This document shows, in pieces, positions 15,863 to 23,834 of a DNA stretch of 64,000 bases. A model generated the notes under the pieces. It was given only the letters and a program-made list of their open reading frames with translations. It was not told the DNA's origin and did no database searches. How positions within the stretch are numbered: position 1 is the stretch's first letter; each line of letters opens with the position of its first letter. This stretch comes from Virgibacillus sp. 7505 (lineage in GTDB: Bacteria > Bacillota > Bacilli > Bacillales > Amphibacillaceae): positions 1-64,000 of the forward strand of contig NZ_NPBF01000004.1 in the NCBI RefSeq assembly GCF_002272135.1, in the 5' to 3' direction. The translations under genes were made by a program, and so were the position numbers.

Positions 15863-16714
15863 TTATTCTGCGGTCTTGGCAAGCATGAGTGCTCCGACAA
15901 TACCTGCATTATCCTCCAGACCTGGCGGAACGAGATAATTTTCCGGCAGCGGGACATAGCGCTGCACAAGTGCTTCCAGCTCACGCTGAACCATCTCATG
16001 AAGCCCCTCCTTCTTCATGACGCCGCCGCCCATGACGATTTTCTCGGGGCTGAGCACCAAGGTGTAGCTCATGATTGCCTGAGCCAAATAATAAGCTTCC
16101 AGCTGCCATACCGCTTCTTGATGATACAGCTTTTGTGCCTTCTCCCCCCAGCGTGCTTCAATAGCCGGTCCGGCTGCCAGTCCTTCCAAGCAGTCCTTAT
16201 GATACGGACATTTCCCAGGATACGCATCATGCGTATTCCGACGGACAAGCAGATGACCCATTTCCGGATGGGAGAAGCCTCTTAAGGTTTCTCCATTCAC
16301 AATGGCCCCTGCACCAATACCTGTTCCAACCGTAATATACAGACAGCTTCCTGCATGTTTTGCTGCTCCGTGCATATACTCCCCTAAAGCAGCTGCGTTT
16401 ACATCGGTATCCAGCTTTACCGGTACACCGAGCCTGTTTTTAAGCTCCGACAGCAGCGGATAGTCCTTCCACTGCAGCTTTGGTGTGTTGCCGATGGTGC
16501 CGTAAGTCGGGCTGTCTTCTTTTACATCAACTGGCCCGAACGCTCCGACTCCTAGTGCTTCGATCTGTCTGTCATGGAAGAAGTCAAACACCAGCTGCAG
16601 CGTTTCTTCCGGCTTCGTTGTCGGGAAAGATGCTCTTTCTTCTACATTTCCATGTTCATCACCAACAGCACAAACGAATTTTGTACCGCCAGCTTCAATT
16701 GCTCCATATCGCAT
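15863..16714 (-). CDS. ROK family sugar kinase, fructokinase type
   Basis: A 283-residue cytoplasmic kinase that phosphorylates fructose or a related hexose. It has the N-terminal ATP-binding YGAIEAGGTKFVCAVG, the GTGIGAGAIVNG loop, and a zinc-binding ROK cluster HPEMGH, then CPYHKDCLEGLAAGPAIEARWG, as in fructokinases (ScrK/GmuE type). The ATG at 16714 has GAGGTG six bases upstream and is preferred to the GTG at 16723. No sugar transporter or glycosidase lies next to it; the YciI gene follows. A glucokinase or mannokinase role cannot be excluded. Confidence 0.9.
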   Translation of the reverse strand: MRYGAIEAGGTKFVCAVGDEHGNVEERASFPTTKPEETLQLVFDFFHDRQIEALGVGAFGPVDVKEDSPTYGTIGNTPKLQWKDYPLLSELKNRLGVPVKLDTDVNAAALGEYMHGAAKHAGSCLYITVGTGIGAGAIVNGETLRGFSHPEMGHLLVRRNTHDAYPGKCPYHKDCLEGLAAGPAIEARWGEKAQKLYHQEAVWQLEAYYLAQAIMSYTLVLSPEKIVMGGGVMKKEGLHEMVQRELEALVQRYVPLPENYLVPPGLEDNAGIVGALMLAKTAE

Positions 16715-16879
16715 CACTATCACCTCATTTGTCTCTCTTATTCTACTATGGGATTTTTCTCCTTCTCCGTCAATAGTTACCCTGGACTGTACAAATGCGG
16801 GAATTGTTATAAAATAGTAATACTGAATTGTATCTAATAATCTTAAAAACTAGATTAGTCTGTCAGAAATGGGGGATGC

Positions 16880-17761
16880 ATGATGACTGCTCTGCAAGCA
16901 GTAACTGCATTTGCGCATGAACGCGATTTACGTAAAAGTTTTAATAAACTAGCCAGAAAAACTTTCGGCTTTGATTTTGAATTATTATATAAAAGCGGCT
17001 TGTGGAACGAACGGTATCATACCCATGCCTTCGCTGATGACAAACAAATTGTGGCGAATGTTTCTGTAAGCGCGCTCACAGTACATATCAACCAGCAGAA
17101 GACAAAGGCGGTTCAGATCGGAACCGTCATGACTGACCCAAGCTACCAGAACCAAGGACTGGCTACCCAGCTGCTGCAGCGTGTTATGCAGCAATACGAA
17201 ACGGACACTGATCTCATCTATCTGTTTTCCCGTCCAGGAGTGGAAAACTTCTACGAAAAACTCGGTTTCACTGCTGTGCAGGAAAAATTGTTTTCCATTC
17301 CGGTATCTTCTGAGCCGCGTACGGTGCCGGATTATCGGAAGCTGAAGCCAGCTGTCAACCCACAGGACATGGTTGTGCTGCTTGATCGCTATGGCAAACG
17401 TCATCCGCAGTCCACCATTCTCGATGTATCAGACGGTCAGCATCTTCTTGGCTTCCACACATTATATGATCCGGAAATAGAGATTATTGAGCTATTGGAG
17501 CCTGCAGCCCTGCTGCTTTATAAAAAGATTGGGCAGACAATCCATCTGTATGAAGTGATCAGTCAAACACGGCTTGTCTGGCGGCAGATTGCAGATTACG
17601 TCTCCCAGCCAGGGATAACCGAGGTCATCTTTCATTTCACACCGACTTTTCCGGACTTGGAGCCTCTCTCTCACACGCACACGGAACGAGATTCACTCTT
17701 TGTAAACAAACCGGAGCTGCTGCCCGCAGATTTCCAGTTTCCCGAATTGTCCCACGCATAA
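16880..17761 (+). CDS. GNAT family N-acetyltransferase, Eis-like two-domain form
   Basis: The 293-residue protein has an N-terminal GNAT domain with acetyl-CoA motif IGTVMTDPSYQNQGLATQLL and the closing YLFSRPGVENFYEKLGF. A second, less conserved domain of about 140 residues follows, as in Eis-like acetyltransferases. The start at 16880 has GGGGGA just upstream; the next codon is also ATG. Possible roles include acetylation of small amines or antibiotics, but no substrate can be named. It is followed 40 bases later by a small gene on the same strand. Confidence 0.85.
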   Translation: MMTALQAVTAFAHERDLRKSFNKLARKTFGFDFELLYKSGLWNERYHTHAFADDKQIVANVSVSALTVHINQQKTKAVQIGTVMTDPSYQNQGLATQLLQRVMQQYETDTDLIYLFSRPGVENFYEKLGFTAVQEKLFSIPVSSEPRTVPDYRKLKPAVNPQDMVVLLDRYGKRHPQSTILDVSDGQHLLGFHTLYDPEIEIIELLEPAALLLYKKIGQTIHLYEVISQTRLVWRQIADYVSQPGITEVIFHFTPTFPDLEPLSHTHTERDSLFVNKPELLPADFQFPELSHA

Positions 17762-17801
17762 TATAATGGGAAGAAAGCTGTAATAGAAAGGAACGAAAGC
17801 A

Positions 17802-18002
17802 ATGCTAGATTTAGAAATGCTGAAAGACAAGGTCGAATTTTTCGAAGCACATGACTTGTCAACATTAGAAAAGAAGATCAATGAACAGATTCAGCACAAC
17901 AAAGCAATTCTGCTTGAGCTGCACCATGTAGCGCATAACATGCATGTAGATGAGAATGGCAGACGGTTTTTTAGTGCTGTTGCTCATTTTAAATCAAAGT
18001 GA
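17802..18002 (+). CDS. DUF2536 family small protein (YrzA-like)
   Basis: A 66-residue soluble, helical protein with KVEFFEAHDLSTLEKKINEQ, NKAILLELHHVAHNM and a C-terminal FFSAVAHFKSK. I recognise it as the DUF2536/YrzA type known from Bacillus; its function is unknown. AGAAAGG lies about ten bases before the start. It ends just before a strong bidirectional terminator. Confidence 0.75.
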   Translation: MLDLEMLKDKVEFFEAHDLSTLEKKINEQIQHNKAILLELHHVAHNMHVDENGRRFFSAVAHFKSK

Positions 18003-18026
18003 AGAAACCACATTAAAACTTCACAC

Positions 18027-18058
18027 TAAAATACCGTCCATTCCGGACGGTATTTTTT
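18027..18058. terminator. Bidirectional terminator between the DUF2536 gene and the citrate-type transporter
   Basis: A 12-pair stem (18028-18039 with 18045-18056) with a 5-base loop is flanked by A and T runs, so it works on both strands for the converging genes. Confidence 0.9.
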
Positions 18059-18064
18059 ATATTC

Positions 18065-19360
18065 CTAGAAGATAATACCCGTAACAATCGCTACCGCAAT
18101 TACAGCAAATGCTGTTCCGGTTGCCCAGAGAATGGTGAATCGCTGGAATTCCCCGAAATCCACCTTCGACATTCCGACGAGCAAGTATGTAGCCGGAACG
18201 AGCGGGCTGAGTAAATGGACAGGCTGTCCAAGCAAGGATGCACGTGCAATTTCCGCTGCAGAGAAGCCATAGTTAGCTGCTGCTTCTGCCAGGATCGGAA
18301 CAACACCAAAGTAATAGGCATCATTAGACATAAAGAATGTGAATGGAATACTTGTGACTGCAACGATGATACTGAAAGCAGGCCCCCATGAATCAGGAAT
18401 GATGGAAATAAGGCTGGAAGCCATAGCATCTACCATTTCAGTTCCTGATAGGATACCCGTGAAAATACCAGCTGCGAATACAAGCGATACAACGGCAAGT
18501 ACGTTGCCAGCGTGATCAGCAATACGCTCTTTTTGCTGCTTCAGGTTCGGATAGTTGATTGTGATAGCAGCGGCAAATGCAAGCATGAACAGCACCGGCA
18601 GCGGCATGATACCTTTGATCAAACCGAACATCAAAAGTGCAGTCAATGCAAAGTTGACCCACAATAGCTTCGGACGCTTCAATGATGCATCGACTGTGGC
18701 AGCCTGCTGCTGCAGGATGCGCTGCTCTGCATCATCGAATGTAACAACACCAAGACGTTTCTTTTCGCGGCGTCCCATGATGAAGGCAGTGAAGAAAATC
18801 CAGATTGCTCCGCCAATCATAGTAGGGATTAGCGGAACGAATACATCGCCAACATCAACATTAAGGGCTGCAGCAGCACGCGCTGTCGGTCCGCCCCACG
18901 GCACCATGTTTGTCAAGCTTACACACATGACGGCGATGGCAGGCAATATGAGCGGATTCATTTTCAGGCGCTGGTACAGCGGGAAGAACGCAGATACAGT
19001 AATCATATAGCTTGTCGTTCCATCTCCATCCAAGGACACGACAAGTGCAAGAGCAGCCGTACCCATAACGATCTTCGTCGGATCTCCTTTAACCGCTTTC
19101 AAAATACGGCCGACGACTGGATCGAATAAACCTGCATCAATCATGATCCCGAAATATAGAATCGCGAATAATAGCATGATTCCAGTGGGTGCCAAATCTG
19201 TGATACCCTGCAGTGACATTTCCCCTAAGTCACCTGCATGCCCGGTCAGAACTGCAAATATAGCCGGGATGATCATCAGCGCAATGAGCGCAGATAGCTT
19301 TTTCGTCATAATCAAATACATGAATAGAAAGACCATCAAGAATCCCATTATTGCTAACAT
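18065..19360 (-). CDS. CitMHS family metal-citrate:proton symporter
   Basis: A 431-residue membrane transporter with about 11-12 hydrophobic segments. Family marks are MLAIMGFLMVFLFMYLIMTK at the start, SLDGDGTTSYMITVSAFFPLY and TNMVPWGGPTARAAAAL in the middle, and SNDAYYFGVVPIL and HLLSPLVPATYLLVG near the end. Relatives CitM and CitH of Bacillus subtilis import magnesium- or calcium-bound citrate. No CitST-type sensor lies next to it. A cre-like site overlaps the region where its -35 should be, which fits carbon catabolite repression. CitM versus CitH cannot be told from sequence. Confidence 0.92.
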   Translation of the reverse strand: MLAIMGFLMVFLFMYLIMTKKLSALIALMIIPAIFAVLTGHAGDLGEMSLQGITDLAPTGIMLLFAILYFGIMIDAGLFDPVVGRILKAVKGDPTKIVMGTAALALVVSLDGDGTTSYMITVSAFFPLYQRLKMNPLILPAIAVMCVSLTNMVPWGGPTARAAAALNVDVGDVFVPLIPTMIGGAIWIFFTAFIMGRREKKRLGVVTFDDAEQRILQQQAATVDASLKRPKLLWVNFALTALLMFGLIKGIMPLPVLFMLAFAAAITINYPNLKQQKERIADHAGNVLAVVSLVFAAGIFTGILSGTEMVDAMASSLISIIPDSWGPAFSIIVAVTSIPFTFFMSNDAYYFGVVPILAEAAANYGFSAAEIARASLLGQPVHLLSPLVPATYLLVGMSKVDFGEFQRFTILWATGTAFAVIAVAIVTGIIF

Positions 19361-19435
19361 GCTAAATCCCCCTCATCGTCTCCTGAAACAATTCCCCCAA
19401 ATCCTAAGCAGCGTTGAATAATATATTACAACTAT

Positions 19436-19449
19436 TGTATGCGCTTCCA
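19436..19449 (-). promoter_or_regulatory. cre (CcpA) site upstream of the citrate-type transporter
   Basis: TGTATGCGCTTCCA on the plus strand matches the cre consensus except at two conserved positions, with the central GCGC intact. It lies about 75 bases before the start codon. citM in Bacillus subtilis is repressed by CcpA. The 354-base gap 19361-19714 holds this site and the long palindrome further upstream; no gene is seen. Confidence 0.45.
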
Positions 19450-19476
19450 AATATATTTTCAACAGTTTTGTTACTT

Positions 19477-19540
19477 TTTTAAGTAAGAAAAGTAGGCAGA
19501 GAAGCTGAAATGGCTCTGCGACAGCTTTTCTTACTTAAAA
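19477..19540. repeat. 64-base nested palindrome of unknown role
   Basis: Perfect 16-base arms (19477-19492 and 19525-19540) enclose a second 6-base stem (19496-19501 with 19514-19519) with a 12-base loop. No T run follows on either strand, so it is not a standard terminator. It lies between the AEC transporter stop and the cre site of the citrate-type transporter. It could be a mini-element, an RNA-stabilising structure or an operator. Confidence 0.6.
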
Positions 19541-19714
19541 TCGGGTAGAATACCCTATGTTTACATCATTATAAACGCAAGTCACCCTATATACTGTATA
19601 ACACTTATACATATAATGAGTTATACTACATCATCTTGCCGGATTTCCAATTTTAATAAACCTATTGCATGCTGCACTCTATAACTTTTAGCTGCTTCTA
19701 TTAAAATATATGCT

Positions 19715-20641
19715 CTATCCAAATAGAATGCCGGCCAAATACACCACGATGGTAACAGTAATGCTGCTCAAAATTGTCGTCACCAGAACAGTCTGCGCCG
19801 CTAAATCCGGATTGTTATTATACTCCAGTGCGAATATCGAACTGTTCCGGGAAGTCGGGAATGAGCTGGCAATGAACAGTGACTGCGCGACAGTTCCATC
19901 CAGACCAAGCAGGAAAATGATACCCAAGGCTGCTGCAGGTCCGATCAGCAGGCGAGCTATCGTACTCATATAAAGCACAACATGCGGACGCTTCAGCTGA
20001 ATCTGTGCTACCTGGGCTCCAAGCGTGATCAAGGCGACAGCGAGGAAGGCATCAGCGATTGACGTAATCGGATTCCATAGAATTATTGGAATGTCCACGT
20101 GGAATGATGCGCATAAAACTCCAAGTATGATAGCATAAATCATTGGCAGCCGGAAAAGTTCCTTCAATATAGCATTTCCTTGGCTTTTGACACTCACCAT
20201 ATTGTAAAGCCCATATGTAAAGGTGAGCAGATTCTGGTACACCATGACAATCAGCTGGATGGATACCCCTAGCGGATTTGACTGGAAAACGAGCTGGCTG
20301 ACTGGAATACCGTAGTTCCCCGAGTTCATGAGCACCACGCTGTTCTTATAGGTGGCAGCCACTCCTCTTTCAAGCTTGAACAGCCTGCTCGTGATCTCCG
20401 TAAAACCAACGGAAAACACTGTGAACAGCAGCAGGAATAAAATGATTTGACCGAACACAGAAAGCGGCATACTGCTTTGATACATATTGATAAAACCATT
20501 CACAGGAAGGAAGCAATACGTCAGCAGCTTGGACAAGGTCCCAAGCTGTAATGAAAATTTTCGCTGCAGGATGACACCAACAGCCAGCAAAATCAATAAA
20601 GGCGCAATTACTTCCAGGAAAATCAATGATAATACAGCCAT
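19715..20641 (-). CDS. AEC family transporter (auxin efflux carrier/malate permease type)
   Basis: A 308-residue membrane protein of ten predicted segments. It has the AEC N-terminus (IFLEVIAPLLILLAVGVILQRK), KNSVVLMNSGNYGIPVSQLV in the middle with the conserved Asn-x-Gly-Asn, and TILSSITVTIVVYLAGI at the end. Bacterial members move malate, malonate or other small acids. The ATG at 20641 has GGAGGGAG upstream. A cre site between its -10 and its start codon suggests carbon catabolite repression, like the citrate-type transporter next door, so both probably take up organic acids. Confidence 0.9.
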   Translation of the reverse strand: MAVLSLIFLEVIAPLLILLAVGVILQRKFSLQLGTLSKLLTYCFLPVNGFINMYQSSMPLSVFGQIILFLLLFTVFSVGFTEITSRLFKLERGVAATYKNSVVLMNSGNYGIPVSQLVFQSNPLGVSIQLIVMVYQNLLTFTYGLYNMVSVKSQGNAILKELFRLPMIYAIILGVLCASFHVDIPIILWNPITSIADAFLAVALITLGAQVAQIQLKRPHVVLYMSTIARLLIGPAAALGIIFLLGLDGTVAQSLFIASSFPTSRNSSIFALEYNNNPDLAAQTVLVTTILSSITVTIVVYLAGILFG

Positions 20642-20655
20642 GTGCTCCCTCCTTT

Positions 20656-20680
20656 TGTAAGCGTATACAGGCTCATTATA
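20656..20680 (-). promoter_or_regulatory. Promoter and cre site of the AEC transporter
   Basis: On the minus strand a perfect TATAAT (20680-20675) is followed by a cre site at 20669-20656 (TGTATACGCTTACA, one mismatch to the consensus). The cre overlaps the expected transcription start, a classic position for repression by CcpA. Confidence 0.55.
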
Positions 20681-20715
20681 CTGCTAACATTTTCAAAACT
20701 CTATAGGAAGCAATC

Positions 20716-20744
20716 AAAAAAACAGCCACCTTGTTGGTGGCTGT
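20716..20744 (-). terminator. Terminator of the LPNTS propeller gene
   Basis: A 9-pair stem (20722-20730 with 20736-20744) with a 5-base loop is followed on the minus strand by seven T residues, six bases after the stop codon. Confidence 0.9.
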
Positions 20745-20749
20745 CACGT

Positions 20750-22786
20750 CTATGCACGCTTTCGAAGCTTATTGATGCCAAAGAATATGACACCTGCTGC
20801 CACTAGGGCAACCCCGCCCAGCAGCCAATTGAATACATTCGTACTTGTATTCGGTAATGGCTGCCCTTCTGCATCATCCGTATCTGATTTTGCAGAAGCA
20901 GCTGTCTGTCCACTATCCTTCTCATCAGTTGCTGGATCTGTCGTTGTAGTTTCCGTTTCTTCTTCTACTGTTTCTGTCTCCTGCTTTGGTTCCTCATTTA
21001 CCGGTGCAGTTGTCTCTTCTGCTGGTTCTTCCTTCTCCGGCTCATTCGGTTCTGTTACAGGCCGTTCAGGCTCTTCTTCCGGCAAAGGTTCTGGCTGTAT
21101 TTCAGGCTTCTCTCCAAGTGCGTAGGCAGCAATTGTTCCTGACACTTCATGGGCCGCTAATAGCAGTGTCTGGCCAGTCGGACTTTCTTCTGCCGGAATG
21201 TATGTCAGCCCTTCCGGTGCCACATCGCCGCTTGCACTATCCACAGCTGCTTCACCTCCTTGGAAGTTCCGGCTGGAGAAATACGTCGAGAACGCCGGGC
21301 TGGCTGGATTTGTCACGTCATAAGCCATGATACCGCCTGTCCGCTCCAGACCGATGAATGCATATGTTTTGCCATCTACGTCTCCAGTAATGACTGTTTC
21401 TGGTTCCGGTCCTTTGTCGTCACTGCGGTTATCAAGCTTGTCTTCGTCGTTTGTCGTATTGAAATACTCTGGATTTGCTTCAGCTGTGATTTTCTCAAAA
21501 TCAGCACCGCTATCATATACTTGCTGCAGCGAATCTGCATCCCAGATCGAGAAGCTGCGCCCGCCGAATCCGTAAACTGCTTCATATTTACCCTCTGCAT
21601 TTTTCGGTGCCACAAAACTTGTGTTCAAACGTCCAAGCTTATCATCTTCAAACAGCCCATCCTGCACTAGCTGATCAAGCTGCTCCTGTGTGTATCCTTG
21701 ATATAAATCCGCATTCAATGCATAAGCATCCTCTGCTGCCAGATCCGCTACCCGTACTTCCTCTGAAAAGCCTTCCCAGTCCTGGGCATCACCTTCATTG
21801 GCAGTAATGAGATACGTCTTGCCGCCTGATTGGAAAGCTGTCATCCCATCCGGCATATACATACTGAGCACCGGCCAATTGCCGATTTGGATACCCTCAT
21901 CTTTATTAGATGGATCAAGTTCCACGCCCTCTTTGGAGAAATCCTTGTATCCTAAACTCTTCACCGTTGTGAAGCTGTTCGACTGTAAGTCAAGCTTTGC
22001 GATGGCATTGCTTTCCTGAATAGCAACATAAGCATAACGGTTGTCCTTGTCTACAGTTATGTATTCCGGCTCCAGGTTTTCAGCATACGTTGCGTTTTCC
22101 GGATCTGGATTCACTTTACGGACATCCGAATCGACGATGTCATCCGTAAAATTGGCTGATACCGCTGTAAGGTTGTCCAACCCACTTCCTACATCAATAA
22201 TGCTGACCGAGCCCTCTGGATTGACTGTGTAATCATCGGATGGCTCCCCCTCATTGGCAACAAGCACCTTTGTGCCATCGTGCGTGAAAGTAACCATATC
22301 GGGCAAAGCTCCGACCTCGACGCTAGCAAGCTTGTTCCCGTCTGTATCTAGCAAGACGACATGACCTGGATCGGTCTTCACCTCACTAGGTACCGACACC
22401 GCTATATAATCACCTTCCGGATGGATAGCTACGCTAGTCACATCAGAAGCACTTACCCCAAACGATTCCAGAGATACCCGTTTCAGAAGCGGAATCTCTC
22501 CTTTCCCATCCTTCAATCCATTCAAATCGAGAATATCCAGAGCTCTAGCAGCACCATTCACTGAAAAGGCACGTTTTGAATTAGCATCGTACGCTACAAT
22601 CTCAGTACCGCCTTCACCAATACCGCTGCCGCTGTTATAGCGGCCAATCTGTTCTACTTCAAGTGCTTGCGCTTGACCTCTGTTATATGCCTTCAGCTCT
22701 TCTGCATGCCCGACAGCAGGCAATGCTAAACTAGCCGCCGCCAGCGACATAGCCGTCCACTTCTTCCAACTCTTCACTTTCGCCAC
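20750..22786 (-). CDS. Cell-wall-anchored choice-of-anchor I beta-propeller protein with LPNTS sorting signal
   Basis: A 678-residue surface protein with a signal peptide (cleavage after GHA-E near residue 28). A YncE-like beta-propeller of the choice-of-anchor I type follows (IGRYNSGSGIGEGGTEIVAYD, VLVANEGEPSDDY, YLITANEGDAQDWEG), then a Pro/Glu/Thr-rich wall spanner. It ends in LPNTS, a membrane helix and KLRKRA. Some relatives are annotated as alkaline-phosphatase-like; activity is unproven. The start is GTG; the GTG nine bases on (22777) has the better ribosome spacing and may be the true one. Four PhoP half-sites precede the promoter, so phosphate starvation may induce it. Confidence 0.87.
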   Translation of the reverse strand: MAKVKSWKKWTAMSLAAASLALPAVGHAEELKAYNRGQAQALEVEQIGRYNSGSGIGEGGTEIVAYDANSKRAFSVNGAARALDILDLNGLKDGKGEIPLLKRVSLESFGVSASDVTSVAIHPEGDYIAVSVPSEVKTDPGHVVLLDTDGNKLASVEVGALPDMVTFTHDGTKVLVANEGEPSDDYTVNPEGSVSIIDVGSGLDNLTAVSANFTDDIVDSDVRKVNPDPENATYAENLEPEYITVDKDNRYAYVAIQESNAIAKLDLQSNSFTTVKSLGYKDFSKEGVELDPSNKDEGIQIGNWPVLSMYMPDGMTAFQSGGKTYLITANEGDAQDWEGFSEEVRVADLAAEDAYALNADLYQGYTQEQLDQLVQDGLFEDDKLGRLNTSFVAPKNAEGKYEAVYGFGGRSFSIWDADSLQQVYDSGADFEKITAEANPEYFNTTNDEDKLDNRSDDKGPEPETVITGDVDGKTYAFIGLERTGGIMAYDVTNPASPAFSTYFSSRNFQGGEAAVDSASGDVAPEGLTYIPAEESPTGQTLLLAAHEVSGTIAAYALGEKPEIQPEPLPEEEPERPVTEPNEPEKEEPAEETTAPVNEEPKQETETVEEETETTTTDPATDEKDSGQTAASAKSDTDDAEGQPLPNTSTNVFNWLLGGVALVAAGVIFFGINKLRKRA

Positions 22787-22833
22787 CCCAACTCTATCAT
22801 TAGAATATTATGATAGTCATGATAGCTTAGTGG

Positions 22834-22872
22834 CGTGAAGTTCCTGTTAAAAGTGTATGAAGTTCTTGTAAT
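22834..22872 (-). promoter_or_regulatory. PhoP box of four half-sites upstream of the LPNTS propeller gene
   Basis: Read toward the gene: ATTACA, TTCATA, TTAACA and TTCACG, each starting exactly 11 bases after the last (22872, 22861, 22850, 22839). The PhoP half-site is TTHAYA; two match fully and two differ at one position. The last occupies the -35 position, 18 bases before TATCAT, as in known PhoP-activated promoters. Confidence 0.6.
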
Positions 22873-22883
22873 GTTGCAGGACA

Positions 22884-22910
22884 AAAAAGAAGACTGCCAT
22901 TACATGGCAG
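22884..22910 (-). terminator. Terminator of the adhesin-sortase operon
   Basis: A 7-pair stem (22894-22900 with 22904-22910) is followed on the minus strand by TCTTCTTTTTT. It lies about 85 bases after the 35-residue peptide gene. Confidence 0.7.
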
Positions 22911-22994
22911 CCTAAAGGTTTCATTCACCGTATCCCTCAATGTCCCCAACGCTTTAAAGATACTATAGATTGATGGTAAATCATCGCCTGCGCA

Positions 22995-23102
22995 TTATCT
23001 AGTAAACAGAAAATACATGGACAATAGACAAGCATAGAACAATCCAGATACCAGAATGGCATTCCACAAACCAACAAAAAAGTCGTTTTCTTTCAGGATC
23101 AT
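22995..23102 (-). CDS. Small membrane protein, 35 residues, last gene of the sortase operon
   Basis: A short frame starting at ATG 23102 with AAAGGA seven bases upstream. It encodes a polar start (MILKENDFF) and one long hydrophobic helix (about residues 9-33) ending in Thr-Arg. It lies 143 bases after the sortase stop and before the operon terminator, with nothing else in between. The good ribosome site and clean helix support a real gene. I know no family. A membrane partner of the sortase or a helper for adhesin sorting is possible but unproven. Confidence 0.55.
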   Translation of the reverse strand: MILKENDFFVGLWNAILVSGLFYACLLSMYFLFTR

Positions 23103-23245
23103 TGGTCCATCCTTTCTTCAGCAACAGCAGGGTTTTCTTATATCTTATCGGTTTGTATCTGGCTCTTCTTTAGATGTTTACCAATATTCGTATGAAGTGG
23201 TTGTAAATCCACCGGTAGCGAACTGTTCCAAAGTGAAGCACATCA

Positions 23246-23833
23246 TCAGCTCTTTTGTACCTCTATTAATTTACCTGTCACAGCAACTCGCTGTTTACCT
23301 GAGAGCGTACATGTGACTAACGTAATCTCTGGTTCATCTGTATTTTCCAGTATCGCGATATTATTAGGCTCAACAATCTTTACACTGTCTACTTCGTAGA
23401 TATAGGTCGCATCCTTATCCTGAAGTTTAATTTCTGCTCCTGCTTTCACCTCAGGCAACTGTCTGAAGAAACGATCGCCACGGTATCCGCGATGGCCAGC
23501 TATCGAGAAATTGTCCTTAGCAGGATTCTGATCCGTCTTAATTTGCGTCAGTGCTGCAGCTAAATTCTCATCAGTTGTCTCATTAAGCACATATTGCTCT
23601 AATTCGATTGATGGAATTTCGAGCTTCATCATATTCGCTAATTCATCCTCCGACCACTTTTGACCTTGCTCTCCCCCTGCTTGCGGTACGTCTCCTGCCT
23701 CAATACTGGCGAATGCTTTTTCTAATTCACTTACTTCTTTCGCGTGCATTCTTTCTATAGAGAGGGGAGTGGCAACTAGCGCCACTCCTAGCAAAAGAAA
23801 CACAACACCTGCTATCAGCTTCCCTTTTTTCAT
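23246..23833 (-). CDS. Sortase (class A-like transpeptidase)
   Basis: A 195-residue membrane-anchored transpeptidase that links LPxTG proteins to the wall. An N-terminal anchor (about residues 6-26) is followed by the sortase beta-barrel with the catalytic His in IAGHRGYRGDRFF, Cys in TLVTCTLSG, and Arg four residues after that in KQRVAV. The start overlaps the 3' end of the adhesin gene region: the adhesin stop and the sortase start are one base apart, and the ribosome site AGAGG lies inside the adhesin's last codons. This tight coupling says the adhesin, with its LPQTG signal, is the main substrate. The LPNTS protein nearby may or may not be one. Confidence 0.92.
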   Translation of the reverse strand: MKKGKLIAGVVFLLLGVALVATPLSIERMHAKEVSELEKAFASIEAGDVPQAGGEQGQKWSEDELANMMKLEIPSIELEQYVLNETTDENLAAALTQIKTDQNPAKDNFSIAGHRGYRGDRFFRQLPEVKAGAEIKLQDKDATYIYEVDSVKIVEPNNIAILENTDEPEITLVTCTLSGKQRVAVTGKLIEVQKS

Positions 23834-23834
23834 C

